Source: Terriglobia bacterium (lineage in GTDB: Bacteria > Acidobacteriota > Terriglobia > Acidiferrales > UBA7541). From it: a stretch of DNA of 64,000 nucleotides. Below are positions 19,298-28,245 of this stretch, piece after piece (position 1 is the first letter of the stretch; every line of letters starts with the position of its first letter). The notes below the pieces were generated by a model that saw only the letters and a program-made list of their open reading frames with translations, searched no databases and had not been told where the DNA came from. Both the position numbers and the translations under genes were made by a program. Location: NCBI GenBank assembly GCA_020073605.1, contig JAIQEW010000011.1, positions 62,001-126,000 on the forward strand, written 5' to 3'.

Positions 19298-19933
19298 CTA
19301 GAGCTTGTAAACCAAGCCGAAGGAGATTTTGGGGCTGTACTGGTGGGTGCCGAAGTAGCGCGTCCCGACCATGTCCGCCTGCAATCGGTAGCCGAGCCGC
19401 TTGCCGCGCGGCGTGAGATCGATTCCCCCGCCGACTTCGAAAGCGAACGCGCTCGTGCTTCCGAATGCCGTCTGCGGCAGGAAATGCGAGCCGCCCGCGA
19501 GGCCGTGGATCCAGGCCTCCAGTTCGCGGGGGCCGGGCAGCCGGTATCGCGCTCCTCCCATCCCGAGAGCGAACTTCGTATTGACCCCAGACTGCGAAGC
19601 AAATGCGGCCGCAAACTCTCCATCCAAACCAAGCCGCCCCGTGTGGGGGTAATACACGACCGAGAAATTTAAACCGTTCATGTTGCCGGCGACGCCGGGT
19701 ATCTCGTAGAAGCGGAGAAACGTGTAACCGGCATACGCCTGCCAGTTGTAACTCTGGAGAACTCCGTACACGCCCTGCGGAGATGCAGCCGGGGCGCTCA
19801 GCGCCGGCGCGGCTGCCGCCCACGCTGGAGCGGGAGATCTCAGCAGAAACGAAGATCCTGGGTTGACCTGGGCACCGGCACTGCACGTGAGAATCAGGAC
19901 GAGGCCGCACAGAAAGGCAACGTATCTCATCAC
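19298..19933 (-). CDS. Probable outer-membrane beta-barrel protein
   Basis: The 211-residue protein has a signal peptide (AFLCGLVLILTCSAGAQ). An Ala/Pro-rich linker follows, then alternating polar/hydrophobic segments rich in Gly and Tyr (SYNWQAYAGYTFLRFYE, GLNFSVVYYPHTGRLGLDGEFAAAFA, KISFGLVYKL). These are typical of an eight-strand OmpA-like or OmpW-like barrel. No specific family was recognised. A structural or adhesion role cannot be separated from the sequence. Confidence 0.6.
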   Translation of the reverse strand: MMRYVAFLCGLVLILTCSAGAQVNPGSSFLLRSPAPAWAAAAPALSAPAASPQGVYGVLQSYNWQAYAGYTFLRFYEIPGVAGNMNGLNFSVVYYPHTGRLGLDGEFAAAFASQSGVNTKFALGMGGARYRLPGPRELEAWIHGLAGGSHFLPQTAFGSTSAFAFEVGGGIDLTPRGKRLGYRLQADMVGTRYFGTHQYSPKISFGLVYKL

Positions 19934-20089
19934 CCGTCTCCCCCAGAAACCGCTCCGCCTATTTACCGCTCACTTCATTAGAACGGCGCCATCAGGGGCT
20001 GTCCACTGATTTGGCGGGAGGAGACGCGAGGGAATTACCGTCCTTGCGGACAGTCCGAACCGCGTGCATCGACCCGTGCGTTTGCGACG

Positions 20090-21772
20090 TCAGGATGCCG
20101 CTGCGGCCCGGTAGCGAACGAGGAGGAGAGTGATGTCGTCCGCCTGGCCTGCACCGCGGGTGAAGCTCTCCACGGACTCGAGAACGCTCTTCTGGAGATG
20201 GCCGAGAGGCGCATCGTGCTGACCGGCCAAGACGTCGCGGAAACGGGGCACTCCAAACATCTGCTCGGAGGGGTCCATGGCTTCGGTGACCCCATCGCTG
20301 AAAAGGACGAGCGTGTCTTCCGGCTGGAGTTTCAGGCGGGCGGTGACGTACTCGGCTCCGGGCACGAGACCAACAGGATACGAGCCTTCCGTGAAAGGCT
20401 CGGCGACCTCGCCGCGCCGCAGGAGGAAGGGCGAGGGATGGCCGGCATTGATGAACTCGAGATGGCCGCCGCGATCGAGAATGCCGAAAAACACGGTGGC
20501 GTAGCGGCCGACTTCAGCATGCTCGCAGAGAAAGCGATTGATGTGATTGAAGACGGTCGCGGGATCGGCGCCGATGGTCATGCCGGAGAGGGCCCCCTGG
20601 AGCATCGTGGTGAGAAGCGCGGCGCCCAGGCCTTTGCCGGAGACGTCGGCGATCAAGAATGCCGTACGGTCATCGCTCACCGGGAAAACGTCAAAGTAGT
20701 CGCCCCCAACCGTCAGGCAGGGGAGATTTATGCCGGTTACGGCAAGATGAGGAAAGTCTCGGAAGCCGCGCGGCAGCAGGGCCTGTTGGATGTCGCGGGC
20801 GATGCCGATCTCCTGCTCCATGCGCTGGCGCTCGCGTTCGCGTTCGACGAGGCGCGCGTTATCAAGAATGCTGGCGGCTTCCGTACCGAGAGCGTCGAGA
20901 ATCCGGCGATCGAGCTTCGAAAAGGCGGCCGGACGGCGGGAATCAAGATAGACGACTCCCAGGAAATGACCCCGCTTGCTGTGGCCTTCAGATTCCTCGG
21001 AGCTGGAGCGGGCCATCGCATACAGAGGAATCACCACGACGGCGCGGAGGCGCTGCGCAACAATACTTTGGGCGAGCTGGAGATCGGCTTCGGCTTGAGC
21101 GACGTCTTCGGTGATCACGCTGGCCTGCTGTTCCAAGGCCGCGCGGAGAGCCGTCTGGCTGGGAGCGACGTCCTCCGGCGGCAGGTGCCTTCCTCCCTTG
21201 CGTCGCGCGAGGCGCACGCGGAGCGATCCGGAAGCGTCCGCCTCGAGCAAGAGGCCCCGGTCGGCATCGGTTACCGTGATGGCGTGGTCAAGCATGGTGC
21301 CGAGCACGGATTCCAGCGGAAGCCGGGAGTGCAGAAGCGTGGTCGCCTCAAGGAGGAGATTGAGCTTGTGGAGGCCGCCCGAACCAGCATCCGTGGCGGT
21401 GATGTGCTCGATTCGGTCGAGGATATCCGGTATCGACGTGTCGGCGCTCGAAGAACGGAAAATCAGCTCGTAGAAGTCCTCGACGCCGAAGGTAATGACG
21501 TCGCCGTCATTCAGGACCCGCCGTTTGATCTTCTGGCCGTTGACGAAAATGCCGTGCCGTTGGCCGCAGTCTTCCAAGTGCCAGCGGCCGTCCTCAGAGA
21601 CGATGGCGGCGCACTGGCGGGAAATGCGGGGATCGCTGAGCTGGAGGTGTTTTCCGGTGTCGCCGCCGCGGCCGATGAAAAACGGCGATTCGGTGATGCG
21701 CACGAAACGGCGAGAACCGCCGGAAGCAATTACCTCGAGGCCGATTTCGCCGCTGGCTGGAATGCCGGACAT
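20090..21772 (-). CDS. FHA-GAF-PP2C (SpoIIE/RsbU-type) serine phosphatase
   Basis: This 560-residue signalling phosphatase has three domains. An N-terminal FHA domain (FIGRGGDTGKHLQLSDPRISRQCA, about residues 30-110) binds phosphothreonine. A GAF domain (about 140-310, starting LNLLLEATTLLHSRLPLESVL) follows, then a SpoIIE-type PP2C domain from about 330 with metal-binding aspartates in GGDYFDVF, LIADVSGKGLGAAL and FSDGVTE. The start is ATG 21772; an in-frame GTG lies 10 codons upstream. It is transcribed 71 nt downstream of a STAS gene on the same strand. The pair therefore resembles an RsbU/RsbV partner-switching module, with the STAS protein as likely substrate. Confidence 0.88.
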   Translation of the reverse strand: MSGIPASGEIGLEVIASGGSRRFVRITESPFFIGRGGDTGKHLQLSDPRISRQCAAIVSEDGRWHLEDCGQRHGIFVNGQKIKRRVLNDGDVITFGVEDFYELIFRSSSADTSIPDILDRIEHITATDAGSGGLHKLNLLLEATTLLHSRLPLESVLGTMLDHAITVTDADRGLLLEADASGSLRVRLARRKGGRHLPPEDVAPSQTALRAALEQQASVITEDVAQAEADLQLAQSIVAQRLRAVVVIPLYAMARSSSEESEGHSKRGHFLGVVYLDSRRPAAFSKLDRRILDALGTEAASILDNARLVERERERQRMEQEIGIARDIQQALLPRGFRDFPHLAVTGINLPCLTVGGDYFDVFPVSDDRTAFLIADVSGKGLGAALLTTMLQGALSGMTIGADPATVFNHINRFLCEHAEVGRYATVFFGILDRGGHLEFINAGHPSPFLLRRGEVAEPFTEGSYPVGLVPGAEYVTARLKLQPEDTLVLFSDGVTEAMDPSEQMFGVPRFRDVLAGQHDAPLGHLQKSVLESVESFTRGAGQADDITLLLVRYRAAAAS

Positions 21773-21843
21773 ACAGGTCGCTCGGTGCCGGAATTGTAAC
21801 ACGCGGACTCAGCGCAAGGGTGTCGCAGGCGAACAACGGGAGG

Positions 21844-22191
21844 TTATCTCGGGAAGCTGCGAACGGCATCCGCCTCGGTGTTGGAGACGTCGAAGACTGT
21901 CAGCAACTTGGTGATTTGCAGCACTTCCCTGAAATTCGTTCCCAGGTTGCAGAGCCGGAGGGAACCGCCCAGCGTCTTCGCGCTGGAGTGCAAGCCGACG
22001 AGCGTGCCAAGTCCCGCGCTGTCGATTTGCTTGGCGTTGTCCATATTCAGGACGATCTTCTTCTTTCCTTCTGCCAGCAGAGCCTTCACTTTTTCGCGGA
22101 GCGCGTTCGTCTCTTCCCCCAGCACGATGCGCCCGTCGAGCGCGACCACGGCCACGCCGTCGATTTCTCGATTGGTGATTTTCAGAGCCAC
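21844..22191 (-). CDS. STAS-domain anti-sigma factor antagonist (SpoIIAA/RsbV-like)
   Basis: The 115-residue single STAS domain has the phosphorylatable serine in KQIDSAGLGTLVGLHSSA. The preceding strand VAVVALDGRIVLGEETNALR is typical of the family. The GTG start at 22191 has GGGGAGGAG 6 nt upstream; the frame continues upstream but lacks support. It lies directly upstream of the FHA-GAF-PP2C gene, which would dephosphorylate it. No RsbW-like kinase or cognate sigma factor is present in the window. Confidence 0.85.
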   Translation of the reverse strand: MALKITNREIDGVAVVALDGRIVLGEETNALREKVKALLAEGKKKIVLNMDNAKQIDSAGLGTLVGLHSSAKTLGGSLRLCNLGTNFREVLQITKLLTVFDVSNTEADAVRSFPR

Positions 22192-22379
22192 GTTTATCTC
22201 CTCCCCAGAAGCGTTCCGTGCGGCTCCCTCGAGAGGTTCCGCGCGGGCGGGAGTATATACCGTTTTTCCCGATAGCCGCCAGCGATTGGAGCCATGAGCC
22301 ATGTGAGACATTGCTCTTTCCCTTCATTGTTTCGGAGCCAAATTGGCCGGCGCGGTGACGATCTGCGCCCGGCTTCCTA

Positions 22380-22409
22380 TTGACTGAATTACGCGGCTTT
22401 TGTTACGAT
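22380..22409 (+). promoter_or_regulatory. Candidate sigma-70 promoter of the SAM-riboswitch transcript
   Basis: TTGACT (22380-22385) and TACGAT (22404-22409) are separated by 18 nt and lie about 25 nt before the riboswitch P1 stem, a sensible geometry for the leader. Confidence 0.45.
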
Positions 22410-22433
22410 TTGCTCGCTGCTTAACCAGCAGCG

Positions 22434-22582
22434 CTTATCCAGAGTGGCTGAGGGGACAGGCCCTAGGAAGCCACAGCAACCTGGTCCATGTGCCAAGGTG
22501 CTAATTCCTGCCCGTAACTGGGCTCCCAGGTCGTCAGCCAATAAGAAGGGCGGACGAACCTGAGAGATGAGGGAGAGATAAG
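22434..22582 (+). ncRNA. SAM-I (S-box) riboswitch
   Basis: The leader shows the conserved S-box core: CTTATCCAGAG opening P1, then GGCTGAGGGACAGGCCC-like P2 and junction residues, CAGCAACC, GGTGCTAATTCCTGC in the P3/J3-4 region, and closing GAGATAAG of P1. The region between 22515 and 22560 forms a variable stem. It lies about 230 nt upstream of a trans-sulfuration enzyme gene, the expected target. S-adenosylmethionine binding would reduce expression of the sulfur amino acid gene. Confidence 0.9.
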
Positions 22583-22622
22583 ATCCTCAACTGGCCCCGA
22601 CACTTCGGGGTCGATTGAAGAT
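22583..22622 (+). promoter_or_regulatory. Hairpin after the riboswitch (possible expression platform)
   Basis: A long imperfect stem starts directly after the riboswitch P1, with core GGCCCCGA/TCGGGGTC and outer arms ATCCTCAA/TTGAAGAT. No T-run follows, so factor-independent termination is uncertain. Confidence 0.45.
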
Positions 22623-22763
22623 TCAACTCCCAAACTGCATTACAAGGGCGGCCCGGCTATCCGCTGTGCGGACGCCATGGGCTCGTCCAATTTAGCGCAT
22701 CGCGCGCTCGAGAGGGCTTCGTTGCATCTGAGTAGCCTCCGGGCAATCGGGCGCCAGAAAGGG

Positions 22764-22795
22764 CTCCCAGGTCGCCGGCAAGGCGAGCCTGGGAG
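22764..22795 (+). promoter_or_regulatory. Hairpin next to the ribosome binding site of the trans-sulfuration gene
   Basis: Arms CTCCCAGGTCGCC and GGCGAGCCTGGGAG pair with one bulged base around a 5-nt loop. The stem ends just before AAGGGGAG, the Shine-Dalgarno of the ATG at 22811. The position suggests a second layer of control or simple insulation of the start site. Confidence 0.45.
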
Positions 22796-22810
22796 AAGGG
22801 GAGTAACACA

Positions 22811-24004
22811 ATGAAATTCGCCACGAAGACGATCCACGCGGGCCAGCCGTCGGAGCCGGAAACGGGCGCGATCGTCGCACCGATTTTCCAGACTTCGACC
22901 TACGAGCAGGAGGCGCCGGGCCACGACAAGGGGTTTTCCTATTCGCGCACGAACAATCCCACGCGCCAGCGGCTCGAAGGCGTCCTGGCGGAGCTGGAGG
23001 GCGTCGCGCACGCGGCGGTGTTCGCCTCGGGACTCGCGGCCGAAAACGCGGTGCTGCAAGCCTACCTGCGCCCGGGAGACGAAGTCATCATCCCGCTGGA
23101 CGTCTACGGCGGCACGTACCGCATCCTCAACAAGGTGTTTCAGCCAATCGGCGTCGTGGTCAAGCAGATCGACACGTGCGACCTGAAAGCTGTCGAAGCC
23201 GCGATCACAAAGAAGACCAAGCTCGTCTGGATCGAGTCGCCCACGAATCCGCGCCTTCTGATCAACGATATCGCCGCAATCAGCAAGATCACGCATGCGC
23301 ACGGCGCCCTCGTGGTGGTGGACAACACGTTCGCGACGCCGTGCTTCCAGCAGCCGTTTGAGCTGGGCGCGGACATCGTCGTCCACAGCGTGACGAAATA
23401 TCTCGCCGGACATTCGGATACGATTCAGGGCGCTGCGCTCGCCAAGGATCCGGCGGTCTTCGAACCCGTCAAATTCTTGCAAAACGCCACGGGCGCGGTC
23501 CCATCGCCGTTCGACTGTTGGCTGACGATGCGCGGATTGAAGACGCTCGAACTGAGAATGCAGCGCCATGAAGAAAACGCGACCGCCATCGCGAACGCGT
23601 TGAACGGGCACGCGCTCGTCCGCCGCGTCTATTTCCCGGGCCTCGCCAGCCATCCGGGCCACGACATTGCCCGGCGCCAGATGACCGGATTTGGCGGCAT
23701 GGTGTCGTTCGAGTTGAATGGAACCATCGACGAAGTGGTGGCGTTCGCGTCGTCGCGGCGCTACTTCACGCTCGGCGAGAGCCTCGGCGGAGTGAAGGCG
23801 CTGATTTGCCATCCCGCGACGATGACGCACGCGTCGATTCCTCCCGAAACGCGCGCGGAGCTCGGCCTTTCCGATTCCCTGATTCGCCTCTCGCCCGGGT
23901 GCGAAAACGCGGAGGATCTCGTCGAAGACTTGCTCGAAGGGCTTGCCGAGGTAGCGAGCGCGCGAGCCTCTCAAAAAAAGACGGTGGGCGCCAGCACGAG
24001 ATAG
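22811..24004 (+). CDS. Cys/Met metabolism PLP enzyme, probable cystathionine gamma-synthase or -lyase
   Basis: The 397-residue PLP enzyme of the trans-sulfuration family has [13 protein letters not shown], the cofactor region [18 protein letters not shown], and the Schiff-base lysine K196 in [12 protein letters not shown]. Length and motifs fit cystathionine gamma-synthase (MetB), cystathionine gamma-lyase or O-acetylhomoserine sulfhydrylase-like members, which cannot be safely separated by eye. Control by a SAM-I riboswitch favours a biosynthetic, methionine-directed role. A terminator-like hairpin follows the stop. Confidence 0.88.
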   Translation: MKFATKTIHAGQPSEPETGAIVAPIFQTSTYEQEAPGHDKGFSYSRTNNPTRQRLEGVLAELEGVAHAAVFASGLAAENAVLQAYLRPGDEVIIPLDVYGGTYRILNKVFQPIGVVVKQIDTCDLKAVEAAITKKTKLVWIESPTNPRLLINDIAAISKITHAHGALVVVDNTFATPCFQQPFELGADIVVHSVTKYLAGHSDTIQGAALAKDPAVFEPVKFLQNATGAVPSPFDCWLTMRGLKTLELRMQRHEENATAIANALNGHALVRRVYFPGLASHPGHDIARRQMTGFGGMVSFELNGTIDEVVAFASSRRYFTLGESLGGVKALICHPATMTHASIPPETRAELGLSDSLIRLSPGCENAEDLVEDLLEGLAEVASARASQKKTVGASTR

Positions 24005-24009
24005 CCAAA

Positions 24010-24041
24010 GGGAAGGGCCGCTTCACTCGGCGGCCCTTCCC
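24010..24041 (+). terminator. Terminator-like hairpin after the trans-sulfuration gene
   Basis: A perfect 12-bp stem (GGGAAGGGCCGC/GCGGCCCTTCCC) with an 8-nt loop begins 6 nt after the stop codon. It is followed by a C/T-rich stretch rather than a pure T-run. Confidence 0.5.
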
Positions 24042-24094
24042 CGCCCTTCTCCTAGGATTTCGACACGCCAGTTTTCTCCCCTCGTTTGCTTCCG

Positions 24095-24115
24095 AGTTTG
24101 GTATCTTGGCAAACT
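24095..24115 (+). promoter_or_regulatory. Inverted repeat upstream of bioB (possible operator)
   Basis: AGTTTG and CAAACT flank a 9-nt centre containing TATCTT, a possible -10 element, about 20 nt before the bioB ATG. A repressor site overlapping the promoter is an inference. It does not match a BirA or BioR consensus that could be asserted. Confidence 0.3.
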
Positions 24116-24134
24116 GACAGGGAGCTTCCCACAA

Positions 24135-25088
24135 ATGCCAATCCGCCACGACTGGACGCGGGACGAAATACGAGATATCTATCGCCTCCCCCTTCCGGAG
24201 CTGATTTTTCAAGCGCAGGTCGCCCACCGCGAGTTTCACCGTCCGGAGGAAGTGCAGCTTTGCCGCCTGCTTTCAATCAAGACCGGCGGGTGCCCCGAGG
24301 ACTGCGCGTATTGCTCGCAGAGCGCGCACTACAAGACGGGCGTAGCGCGGCAGGAACTGCTGAATCCCGGAGAAGTGCTGGAAACGGCGACGCGAGCAAA
24401 GGCGGAAGGCGCCACTCGATTCTGCATGGGCGCCGCGTGGCGGCATGTTTCGGACGGAAAGGAATTCGATCGCGTGCTTGAAATGGTGCGCGGCGTCGCG
24501 GCGCTGAAGATGGAGGTCTGCTGCACGCTTGGGATGCTGACCGAATCGCAGGCGGTGCGGCTCAAGGAAGCAGGTCTGACCGCCTACAACCACAATCTCG
24601 ATACTTCGCCCGAATTCTACGGAGAAGTCATCACGACGCGGGATTACGAAGATCGCTTGCAGACGATCGCCCACGTGCGCAAGGCCGGCATCACCGTCTG
24701 CTGCGGCGGCATTCTGGGAATGGGAGAGTCCGACGAAGACCGCATCGGTTTGCTCGAGCAGCTGGCGCGTCTCGATCCGCACCCGGAAAGCGTGCCGATC
24801 AACATGCTGGTCCCGAGCGAAGGAACGCCTCTTGGCGGCGCCGAGGATCTCGAACCGCTCATCATGGTCCGGGCGATTGCGACGGCGCGGATTCTGATGC
24901 CGGCGTCGAGAGTGCGGCTGGCGGCCGGGCGCCGCGGACTGTCTCAGGAGGCCGTAACGCTGTGTTTTCTCGCGGGCGCAAATTCCATTTTCACGGGCGA
25001 AAAGCTTCTCACCACTCCGAATCCCGGCGCGGATGCGGATCACCGGCTGCTCGAAAACCTCGGCATGAGGGCCATGCAGGGTGCCTGA
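24135..25088 (+). CDS. bioB: Biotin synthase
   Basis: This radical-SAM enzyme inserts sulfur into dethiobiotin. The 317-residue protein has the radical-SAM cluster motif CPEDCAYC (C53, C57, C60), the SQSAHYKTG segment, [19 protein letters not shown] and the late conserved R in AAGR. All are typical of BioB. It is first in a compact bioB-bioF-bioD-bioA cluster with abutting or overlapping ends, so the pathway from pimeloyl-thioester to biotin is encoded here apart from the pimelate steps (bioC/bioH not seen). Confidence 0.95.
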   Translation: MPIRHDWTRDEIRDIYRLPLPELIFQAQVAHREFHRPEEVQLCRLLSIKTGGCPEDCAYCSQSAHYKTGVARQELLNPGEVLETATRAKAEGATRFCMGAAWRHVSDGKEFDRVLEMVRGVAALKMEVCCTLGMLTESQAVRLKEAGLTAYNHNLDTSPEFYGEVITTRDYEDRLQTIAHVRKAGITVCCGGILGMGESDEDRIGLLEQLARLDPHPESVPINMLVPSEGTPLGGAEDLEPLIMVRAIATARILMPASRVRLAAGRRGLSQEAVTLCFLAGANSIFTGEKLLTTPNPGADADHRLLENLGMRAMQGA

Positions 25089-25089
25089 G

Positions 25090-26265
25090 ATGAACGAGCG
25101 CGCGATCGATGAGCGAATGGCGCTGGAGCTCGATTCGCTGCGCGCGCAATCGCAATTTCGGACGCTCGAAATGCCCGGCGGAGTCAACCTCTACTCGAAC
25201 GATTACCTTGAGCTTTCGACCGATCCCCGGCTCAAGCACGCTGTTCTCGAGGCCGTCGCGCGTGCGGCCTCCGTGGGTTCGACGGGCTCGCGCCTGCTCT
25301 CCGGAAACTCCCGTGAATGGGAGGAGGTCGAATCCGATTTCGCGCAATTCGCGGGCACCGAGGCGGCGCTCTACTTCGGCTCGGGATATGCCGCGAACAT
25401 AGGCTTACTTGCCTCGATCCTCAAGCCCGGCGATGTGGTCTTTTCCGATGCGCAGAACCACGCAAGCTTGATCGACGGGATGCGGCTTTCCGGCGCCACA
25501 AAGATCGTCTATCCACACCGCGATCTGCAGTTTCTGGAAAACGCACTGCGCGAACATGGGCGCGGCGCGGGCGCGATGGTGATTGTCACGGAAAGTGTGT
25601 TCAGCATGGAAGGCGATGTTGCGCCGGTCGAGGATCTTCTCCGGATCGCCAGGAACTACGGCGCCGGACTCGTGCTCGACGAAGCGCACGCTATTGGGGT
25701 TTGCGGTCCGCAGGGGCGAGGCGTCGCCGCGGAACTGGGCGTCGAGCGCGAACTTCTGGCTATCGTCCACACGTGCGGAAAAGCACTGGCAAGCGCCGGA
25801 GCATTCGTTTGTGGATCACGCACACTGAGAGATTATCTGGTCAACCGTGCGCGGACATTCATCTTCAGCACGGCGATGCCGCCGTATATGGCAGGCCAGA
25901 TTCAAGCCGCGGTCGGCCTTGCTCGCGAAGCATCGGACCGGCGCGATCATCTCCGCCAGATCGCTGCTTCGTTGCGTGAGGAACTGGCGGCACGCCGATT
26001 CAACGTCGGCACAAGCACGACTCATATCGTGCCGGTCCTGCTCGGAACCAACGAATTGGCCCTGCACGCGGCGAGCGAGCTTCAACAAGCGGGATTCGCA
26101 GTGAAGGCAATCCGGCCGCCGACGGTTCCAGTGGGTACGGCGCGCCTTCGCCTTTCACTCACGAGCAGGATTTCGCTCGAAGAAATTCACCGCCTCGTCA
26201 CCGTGATGGACGCGGCGTGCAAGTCATCGCCGCAGGTTCCTTCAACCAGCGCCGTACATGCCTGA
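25090..26265 (+). CDS. bioF: 8-amino-7-oxononanoate synthase
   Basis: This PLP-dependent alpha-oxoamine synthase condenses pimeloyl-ACP/CoA with alanine. The 391-residue chain shows NLYSNDYLELSTDPRL, GSTGSRLLSGN, FGSGYAANIG, SDAQNHASLIDG, the Asp/His of LVLDEAHAIGVCGPQGRG and the PLP-lysine region HTCGKALASAGAF. ATG 25090 begins one base after the bioB stop; an in-frame GTG at 25081 overlaps bioB by 8 nt. The end overlaps bioD by 8 nt. Confidence 0.93.
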   Translation: MNERAIDERMALELDSLRAQSQFRTLEMPGGVNLYSNDYLELSTDPRLKHAVLEAVARAASVGSTGSRLLSGNSREWEEVESDFAQFAGTEAALYFGSGYAANIGLLASILKPGDVVFSDAQNHASLIDGMRLSGATKIVYPHRDLQFLENALREHGRGAGAMVIVTESVFSMEGDVAPVEDLLRIARNYGAGLVLDEAHAIGVCGPQGRGVAAELGVERELLAIVHTCGKALASAGAFVCGSRTLRDYLVNRARTFIFSTAMPPYMAGQIQAAVGLAREASDRRDHLRQIAASLREELAARRFNVGTSTTHIVPVLLGTNELALHAASELQQAGFAVKAIRPPTVPVGTARLRLSLTSRISLEEIHRLVTVMDAACKSSPQVPSTSAVHA

Positions 26266-26893
26266 CCGTTTCTTCATCACTGGCACAGACACAGGAGTGG
26301 GCAAGACGATGGTTTCCTCACTTCTCTGCGCCGCCCTCGACGCAATCTACTGGAAGCCGATCCAAACGGGAATGCGCGAAGGCACAGACCGGAAGGCTGT
26401 GATGCGATTGGCGCACCTACCGCCCAGACGAACAATGCCGGAGACCTATCGATTTGCTCCGCCGGTTTCTCCGCATCTGGCCGCGCGACGGGCCGGCGTC
26501 CGTATCGACTTGCGCAAGATCAGAATGCCGCGGCTGGCGGCGCGAGAAAAGCTTATCGTGGAGGGCGCAGGCGGCGCGCTCGTCCCCATCAATGACGCGC
26601 AGTTCATGACCGACCTGATGCGGCATCTCAAGCTGCCCGTTCTGCTGGTCTCCCGAACGGCGCTCGGCACGATCAACCACACGCTGCTCTCCCTCGCGGC
26701 ATTGCGATCGGCGCATTTGAAAGTTCGAGGCGTGATCATGGTGGGCAAGCCCAACACCGAGAACCGCAAGGCCATCGAGCAATATGGAGACGTTCCGGTG
26801 ATCGGCACGGTGCCATGGTTGAAGAAAATCAATCGCCGGGCGTTACTGGACGTCTTCCGCAAACATTTTGATGGGCGAGCTTTTCACGAATGA
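26258..26893 (+). CDS. bioD: Dethiobiotin synthetase
   Basis: The 211-residue ATP-dependent carboxylase closes the ureido ring of dethiobiotin. It has the P-loop GTDTGVGKT at residues 9-17, KPIQTG for the substrate-binding lysine, and EGAGGALVPIN, a BioD signature. It is slightly shorter than the usual roughly 225 residues, with no missing motif. It overlaps bioF by 8 nt and bioA by 4 nt (ATGA), so it is translationally coupled on both sides. Confidence 0.93.
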   Translation: MPDRFFITGTDTGVGKTMVSSLLCAALDAIYWKPIQTGMREGTDRKAVMRLAHLPPRRTMPETYRFAPPVSPHLAARRAGVRIDLRKIRMPRLAAREKLIVEGAGGALVPINDAQFMTDLMRHLKLPVLLVSRTALGTINHTLLSLAALRSAHLKVRGVIMVGKPNTENRKAIEQYGDVPVIGTVPWLKKINRRALLDVFRKHFDGRAFHE

Positions 26894-28191
26894 ACCCGGA
26901 CCTGCAAATCTGGCATCCGTTCACGCAAGAAGCGCTCGATCCGCCGCCGATTCGCATCACGAAGGCCGAAGGCGTCTATCTATACACAGACGACGGCCGC
27001 CGGCTGATCGACGGAATCTCGTCCTGGTGGGTGAATCTCCACGGCCACGGCCACCCGGAAATCGTCTCCGCGATCGCCCAACAGGCTGCGAAAGTCGATC
27101 ACGTGCTGTTGGCCGGGTTCACGCACGACGCGGTCGAGGAGCTGCGCGGCAAACTCCGGACGGTTCTTCCGCGCGAGCTCGAACACATTTTCTTTTCCGA
27201 CGACGGATCGACGGCCGTCGAAGTTGCGCTGAAGATGGCAGTGCAATATTGGAAAAACGTCGGACGCCCCGAGAAGCGGTCCATCGTGGCGCTCGAGCAC
27301 GCCTACCACGGCGATACGGTCGGAGCGATGTCGGTCGGAGCCGAGTCCGGCTTCACCGACCCGTTTCGAGAGCTACTGTTTCCCGTGCACCGCGTCCACT
27401 CGGCGTATTGCTACCGATGCCCTGTGGACAAGACGCGCGCGACCTGCGCGATCGACTGCGTTCAGAAGTTGGAGCAGCTGCTCGAGGAAAAGCATGCCGA
27501 GATTGCTGCTGTAATCGTGGAACCGCTGCTGCAGGGCGCGGGCGGGATGATCGTGCACCCGGTCGAATTCTTGCAGCGGGTGCGCCGCACCTGCACCGAA
27601 CATGGAGTCCTGCTGATCGCGGACGAAGTCCTCACGGGCTTCGGACGCACCGGGAAGATGTTCGCGTGCGAACTGGCCGGCGTTGTGCCCGATCTGATGT
27701 GCTTGTCGAAGGGATTGACGGGCGGCGTGCTTCCGATGGGCGCGACCATCTGCACGCGGGAAATCCACGAAGCGTTCGTCGGCGCGGACCGCGCACGCAC
27801 CTTCTATCACGGCCATTCCTATACCGGGAATCCGATCGCGGCGGCCGCCGGCGCGGCGAGCCTGGGGATTTTCGAGCGCGAGCCGGTATTGGAACGCATT
27901 CGCACGATCGCCGAGATTCATTGCGAGCGGCTTGCCGCGATCCGGAATCATCCCGCCGTGGGCGAGGTTCGCTCGATCGGCACGATGGCGGCGGTCGAGC
28001 TTCGTGCGGATGACGCCGGCTACTCGTCGAAGATGCGCCCCAAGCTGTACAAATTCTTCATCGACGCGGGCGTGCTGCTGCGACCGCTGGGAAACATTGT
28101 GTACGTTTTGCCGCCGTATTCGATTTCGGCGCACGACCTGCATTACGTTCACGATCGCATCGCCGAATCGCTGGAACTGTTCAAGAATTGA
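26890..28191 (+). CDS. bioA: Adenosylmethionine-8-amino-7-oxononanoate aminotransferase
   Basis: The 433-residue class III PLP aminotransferase converts KAPA to DAPA. Key features are IWHPFTQ near the N-terminus, SSWWVNLHGH, FFSDDGSTAVEVALKMA, ADEVLTGFGRTG and the PLP lysine in LSKGLTGG. The HPFTQ and WWVNLHG signatures distinguish BioA from other class III enzymes. It starts inside the bioD stop (ATGA) and is last in the bio operon. Confidence 0.93.
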   Translation: MNPDLQIWHPFTQEALDPPPIRITKAEGVYLYTDDGRRLIDGISSWWVNLHGHGHPEIVSAIAQQAAKVDHVLLAGFTHDAVEELRGKLRTVLPRELEHIFFSDDGSTAVEVALKMAVQYWKNVGRPEKRSIVALEHAYHGDTVGAMSVGAESGFTDPFRELLFPVHRVHSAYCYRCPVDKTRATCAIDCVQKLEQLLEEKHAEIAAVIVEPLLQGAGGMIVHPVEFLQRVRRTCTEHGVLLIADEVLTGFGRTGKMFACELAGVVPDLMCLSKGLTGGVLPMGATICTREIHEAFVGADRARTFYHGHSYTGNPIAAAAGAASLGIFEREPVLERIRTIAEIHCERLAAIRNHPAVGEVRSIGTMAAVELRADDAGYSSKMRPKLYKFFIDAGVLLRPLGNIVYVLPPYSISAHDLHYVHDRIAESLELFKN

Positions 28192-28245
28192 GCAATCGAT
28201 CTGCGTTTGACACGGCTTCGCGTTTGAGAGTAGAAGAACACTGCG

